NCBI GenBank assembly: GCA_005788205.1
Contig: SXYT01000075.1
Span: 1 to 7,887, forward strand
Direction of reading: 5' to 3'
Origin: Actinomycetota bacterium
GTDB taxonomy: Bacteria; Actinomycetota; Acidimicrobiia; Acidimicrobiales; Ilumatobacteraceae
Length of the DNA stretch: 7,887 bases
In this document: positions 6,526 to 7,887 of the stretch, in pieces
How the letters are laid out: each line of letters begins with the position of its first letter
How positions within the stretch are numbered: the stretch's first letter is position 1
Program-made: the position numbers and the translations under genes
Notes under the pieces: generated by a model
Databases searched by the model: none
What the model saw: only the letters and a program-made list of their open reading frames with translations
What the model was told of the DNA's origin: nothing

Positions 6526-7255
6526 CTGGTGCTCCGGCACTCCACTTGCGCCGCACCACCACCACCCAGCCGCAGAACGCGACCAGGCTGAAGAACGACC
6601 ACTGGAACACGTACGACCGGTGCGATCCCTCGGACAGTTCGGGGAACGCGACCGGCGCGGGCCAGTCGGCGCCGGCGGGCGGGGTCTCGGTAATCAGCTG
6701 CACGTAGAGGGGGAACACGGTTCCGTCGAACTTGCTCGAGATGAGCGGCACGTCGATGCGCTGGAACTCGACAGTGGTCGGGTCTGTCGAGTCCACTGCG
6801 CCAAGCCCACTGCGCGTCTGTGTGACCCTCAGGTAGCCGATTGCGGTGACGGGGGCAGAGGGAACAGGACCGTCCGGCTCTGTCGCCAGCGGGACGAACC
6901 CGCGGTTGACCAGCACGATCCCGAGCCCGTCGGTGCGCAGGGGCACGAGTTGTTCATGGCCGGCGGTGCCGTTCCTGCTGCGGTTCACGATTGTCACCGC
7001 GCCCGAGGTGTCGTAGGTGCCCTGAACCGACACGCGTCGCCACTCGACGGATGACAGGGACCCGCCGCCCGGTCCCGCCAGGCCGGCGAGGGGCACGACG
7101 GGTTCCTCGGAGCGCACAGAGACAATGGCGTTGAACGCGCGACGCTCGTCGAGTCGTCGGGCCTGCCACATGGCGAAACTGACCATCAGGGCGACGAGAG
7201 CGGCAATGACCACGTGGAGGAGGATCCAACGCGGTCGCAGCAGGCCTCTCAGCAC
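6494..7255 (-). CDS. SURF1 family cytochrome c oxidase assembly protein
   Basis: The 253-residue product has the SURF1 plan: an N-terminal membrane helix (about 11-29) followed by WQARRLDERRAFN (30-42), an extracytoplasmic domain with VEWRRVSVQGTYD (70-82) and the hallmark VLVNRGFVPL (114-123), then FPLYVQ (181-186) and a C-terminal membrane helix (about 214-234) introduced by SYVFQWSFFS. SURF1 proteins help insert heme a during assembly of aa3-type cytochrome c oxidase, so the organism probably respires aerobically. No other oxidase genes are in the window. The start is GTG at 7255, and a TANNNT box six bases upstream suggests a leaderless message. The C-terminal tail after the second helix is basic and then small-residue rich. 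Its last codons overlap the end of the convergent MBL-fold gene. Confidence 0.88.
   Translation of the reverse strand: MLRGLLRPRWILLHVVIAALVALMVSFAMWQARRLDERRAFNAIVSVRSEEPVVPLAGLAGPGGGSLSSVEWRRVSVQGTYDTSGAVTIVNRSRNGTAGHEQLVPLRTDGLGIVLVNRGFVPLATEPDGPVPSAPVTAIGYLRVTQTRSGLGAVDSTDPTTVEFQRIDVPLISSKFDGTVFPLYVQLITETPPAGADWPAPVAFPELSEGSHRSYVFQWSFFSLVAFCGWVVVVRRKWSAGAPVSGSPGRASA
6511..6537. terminator. Hairpin at the convergent MBL/SURF1 junction, possible bidirectional terminator
   Basis: CTGGAG (6511-6516) can pair with CTCCGG (6532-6537), including one T-G wobble, and ACCA (6518-6521) with TGGT (6527-6530). This gives ten pairs interrupted by one A-G mismatch, with a five-base loop (CTGAC) that contains the TGA stop of the MBL-fold gene. 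There is no T-tract on either side, so it would be an actinobacterial-style tractless terminator, if it is one. On the minus strand it lies inside the last codons of SURF1, which argues against efficient termination there. Confidence 0.35.
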
Positions 7256-7261
7256 GTGACA

Positions 7262-7267
7262 ACGCTA
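7262..7267 (-). promoter_or_regulatory. Putative -10 box (TAGCGT) of SURF1, leaderless
   Basis: On the minus strand TAGCGT ends six bases before GTG 7255, exactly the spacing at which transcription would begin on the start codon. The nearest purine run (GGGAG) lies just upstream of the box, 12 bases from the start, and is too far for an efficient Shine-Dalgarno site. Confidence 0.45.
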
Positions 7268-7287
7268 CTCCCGGGTGGCCTTACGGC

Positions 7288-7293
7288 TACCGT
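7288..7293 (+). promoter_or_regulatory. Putative -10 box (TACCGT) of the phosphotransferase gene, leaderless
   Basis: TACCGT fits TANNNT and ends seven bases before GTG 7301. No Shine-Dalgarno site precedes that GTG. Together with the SURF1 box, this packs two divergent promoters into 45 bases, so their -35 regions would overlap. Confidence 0.4.
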
Positions 7294-7300
7294 CAGATGC

Positions 7301-7887
7301 GTGGGGAACAGGGAGTACACGGCGGAGAACCTCGACTCCGCCTTCTTCAGCGAGGTCTTCGGCACCGAGGTGACCGTCGGCGAGCCGGAGCGGATCGGCT
7401 CGGGACAGGTGGGAATGAACCTGCGTTTCTCTGCGAGGAGCAGCGATCCGGCGGTGCCCTCGTCGATCGTGACGAAGCTCGCCTCGCCGGACGAGACGAG
7501 CCGGGCGACAGGAATGGCCTTGCGCAACTACGAGCGCGAGGTGAAGTTCTACAGGGAGATCCAGCCGACAGTCGACATCCGAGTCCCGCACTGCCATTTC
7601 GCCGACTGGAACGAGTCGACCGGCTACTTCGTGCTCGTGATGGAGGACATGGCACCTGCGGAACAGGGCGACCAGATCCTCGGGTGCACGCCGGCAGAGG
7701 CCGCAGTCGCGATCGACGAGCTCGCGAGGCTCCACGGCCCGCGGTGGAACGACGAGACGCTGTTCGATGTGGACTGGATGGAGCGACGCGTCTCGCGCGA
7801 GGACGGTGAACGTCTCGCCGGGCTCGTGGCCCTGTTCCTGCCCGGCTTCGCGGGCACACTCGGCGAGCGGGTGCAGGAAGAGACGGG
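7301..7887 (+). CDS. Phosphotransferase, choline/aminoglycoside-kinase-like (ecdysteroid-kinase-like type), N-terminal part
   Basis: About 195 codons are open to the right edge. The visible part is the N-lobe and linker of a protein-kinase-like small-molecule kinase: a nucleotide loop RIGSGQVGMNLRF (31-43), the ATP-positioning Lys59 in SIVTKL, a helix with NYEREVKFYREI (77-88) supplying Glu80, the hinge YFVLVMEDM (109-117), and GDQILGC followed by DELARLHGPRW (139-149). This pattern fits the CHK/ecdysteroid-kinase-like phosphotransferases common in actinobacteria, often described only as aminoglycoside phosphotransferase family. The substrate is unknown, and antibiotic resistance should not be inferred. 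The catalytic HxD loop and DxD metal motif lie beyond the window. The start is uncertain: GTG 7301 is favoured by the -10 box spacing, while GTG 7256 is in frame and would add 15 residues. The gene is divergent from SURF1. Confidence 0.82.
   Translation, partial: MGNREYTAENLDSAFFSEVFGTEVTVGEPERIGSGQVGMNLRFSARSSDPAVPSSIVTKLASPDETSRATGMALRNYEREVKFYREIQPTVDIRVPHCHFADWNESTGYFVLVMEDMAPAEQGDQILGCTPAEAAVAIDELARLHGPRWNDETLFDVDWMERRVSREDGERLAGLVALFLPGFAGTLGERVQEET

Noticed and set aside
5954..7054. 366-codon plus-strand frame running from the MBL gene into SURF1
   Set aside because: It is a Ser/Thr/Arg/Pro-rich shadow frame with no domain, contradicted by the MBL motifs in the overlapping frame and SURF1 motifs on the other strand.
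7301..7887. Aminoglycoside resistance gene
   Set aside because: Only a general phosphotransferase fold is visible, the catalytic loop is missing from the window, and the motifs point to the ecdysteroid-kinase-like branch.

Overview
The window is a GC-rich bacterial chromosome segment, densely packed with genes, and most likely from an actinobacterium (Actinomycetota). The grounds are strong G/C preference at third codon positions, GTG starts, an actinobacterial-type MurJ N-terminus, SURF1, a phosphotransferase of a type common in actinomycetes, and several genes that look leaderless, with a TANNNT box 6-9 bases before the start codon and no good Shine-Dalgarno site. An acidimicrobial-like lineage is possible, but I cannot fix the class from sequence alone. 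I see no tRNA, rRNA, CRISPR array, insertion sequence or phage gene.

Layout. (1) 1-1350, minus strand: the first 450 codons of a MurJ/MviN lipid II flippase that runs off the left edge. (2) 1351-1465: a divergent promoter region with a -10-like box for each side and a small palindrome between them. (3) 1466-6525, plus strand: a tight five-gene run comprising a MoxR-family AAA+ ATPase, a CoxE-type VWA protein, a histidine phosphatase, an unusually short GMC-type flavin oxidoreductase and a metallo-beta-lactamase-fold protein. Gaps are 23, 4 and 3 bases, then a 4-base ATGA overlap, so these are probably co-transcribed. (4) 6494-7255, minus strand: SURF1, a cytochrome c oxidase assembly factor, whose 3' end overlaps the preceding gene by 32 bases at a terminator-like hairpin. 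(5) 7256-7300: a 45-base divergent promoter region. (6) 7301 to the right edge, plus strand: the N-terminal half of a choline/aminoglycoside-kinase-like phosphotransferase.

How the genes may work together. MoxR ATPases and VWA proteins form chaperone-like pairs that mature or remodel client proteins; CoxD/CoxE, which act on CO dehydrogenase, are the closest named relatives. No CO dehydrogenase genes are visible here. Two downstream products have altered catalytic motifs: the oxidoreductase has a reduced size and a degenerate GMC active-site pair, and the MBL-fold protein has Asn in place of the second metal-binding His. They are reasonable candidate clients, but that link is inference from gene order only. 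The rest of the window is ordinary housekeeping and accessory content.
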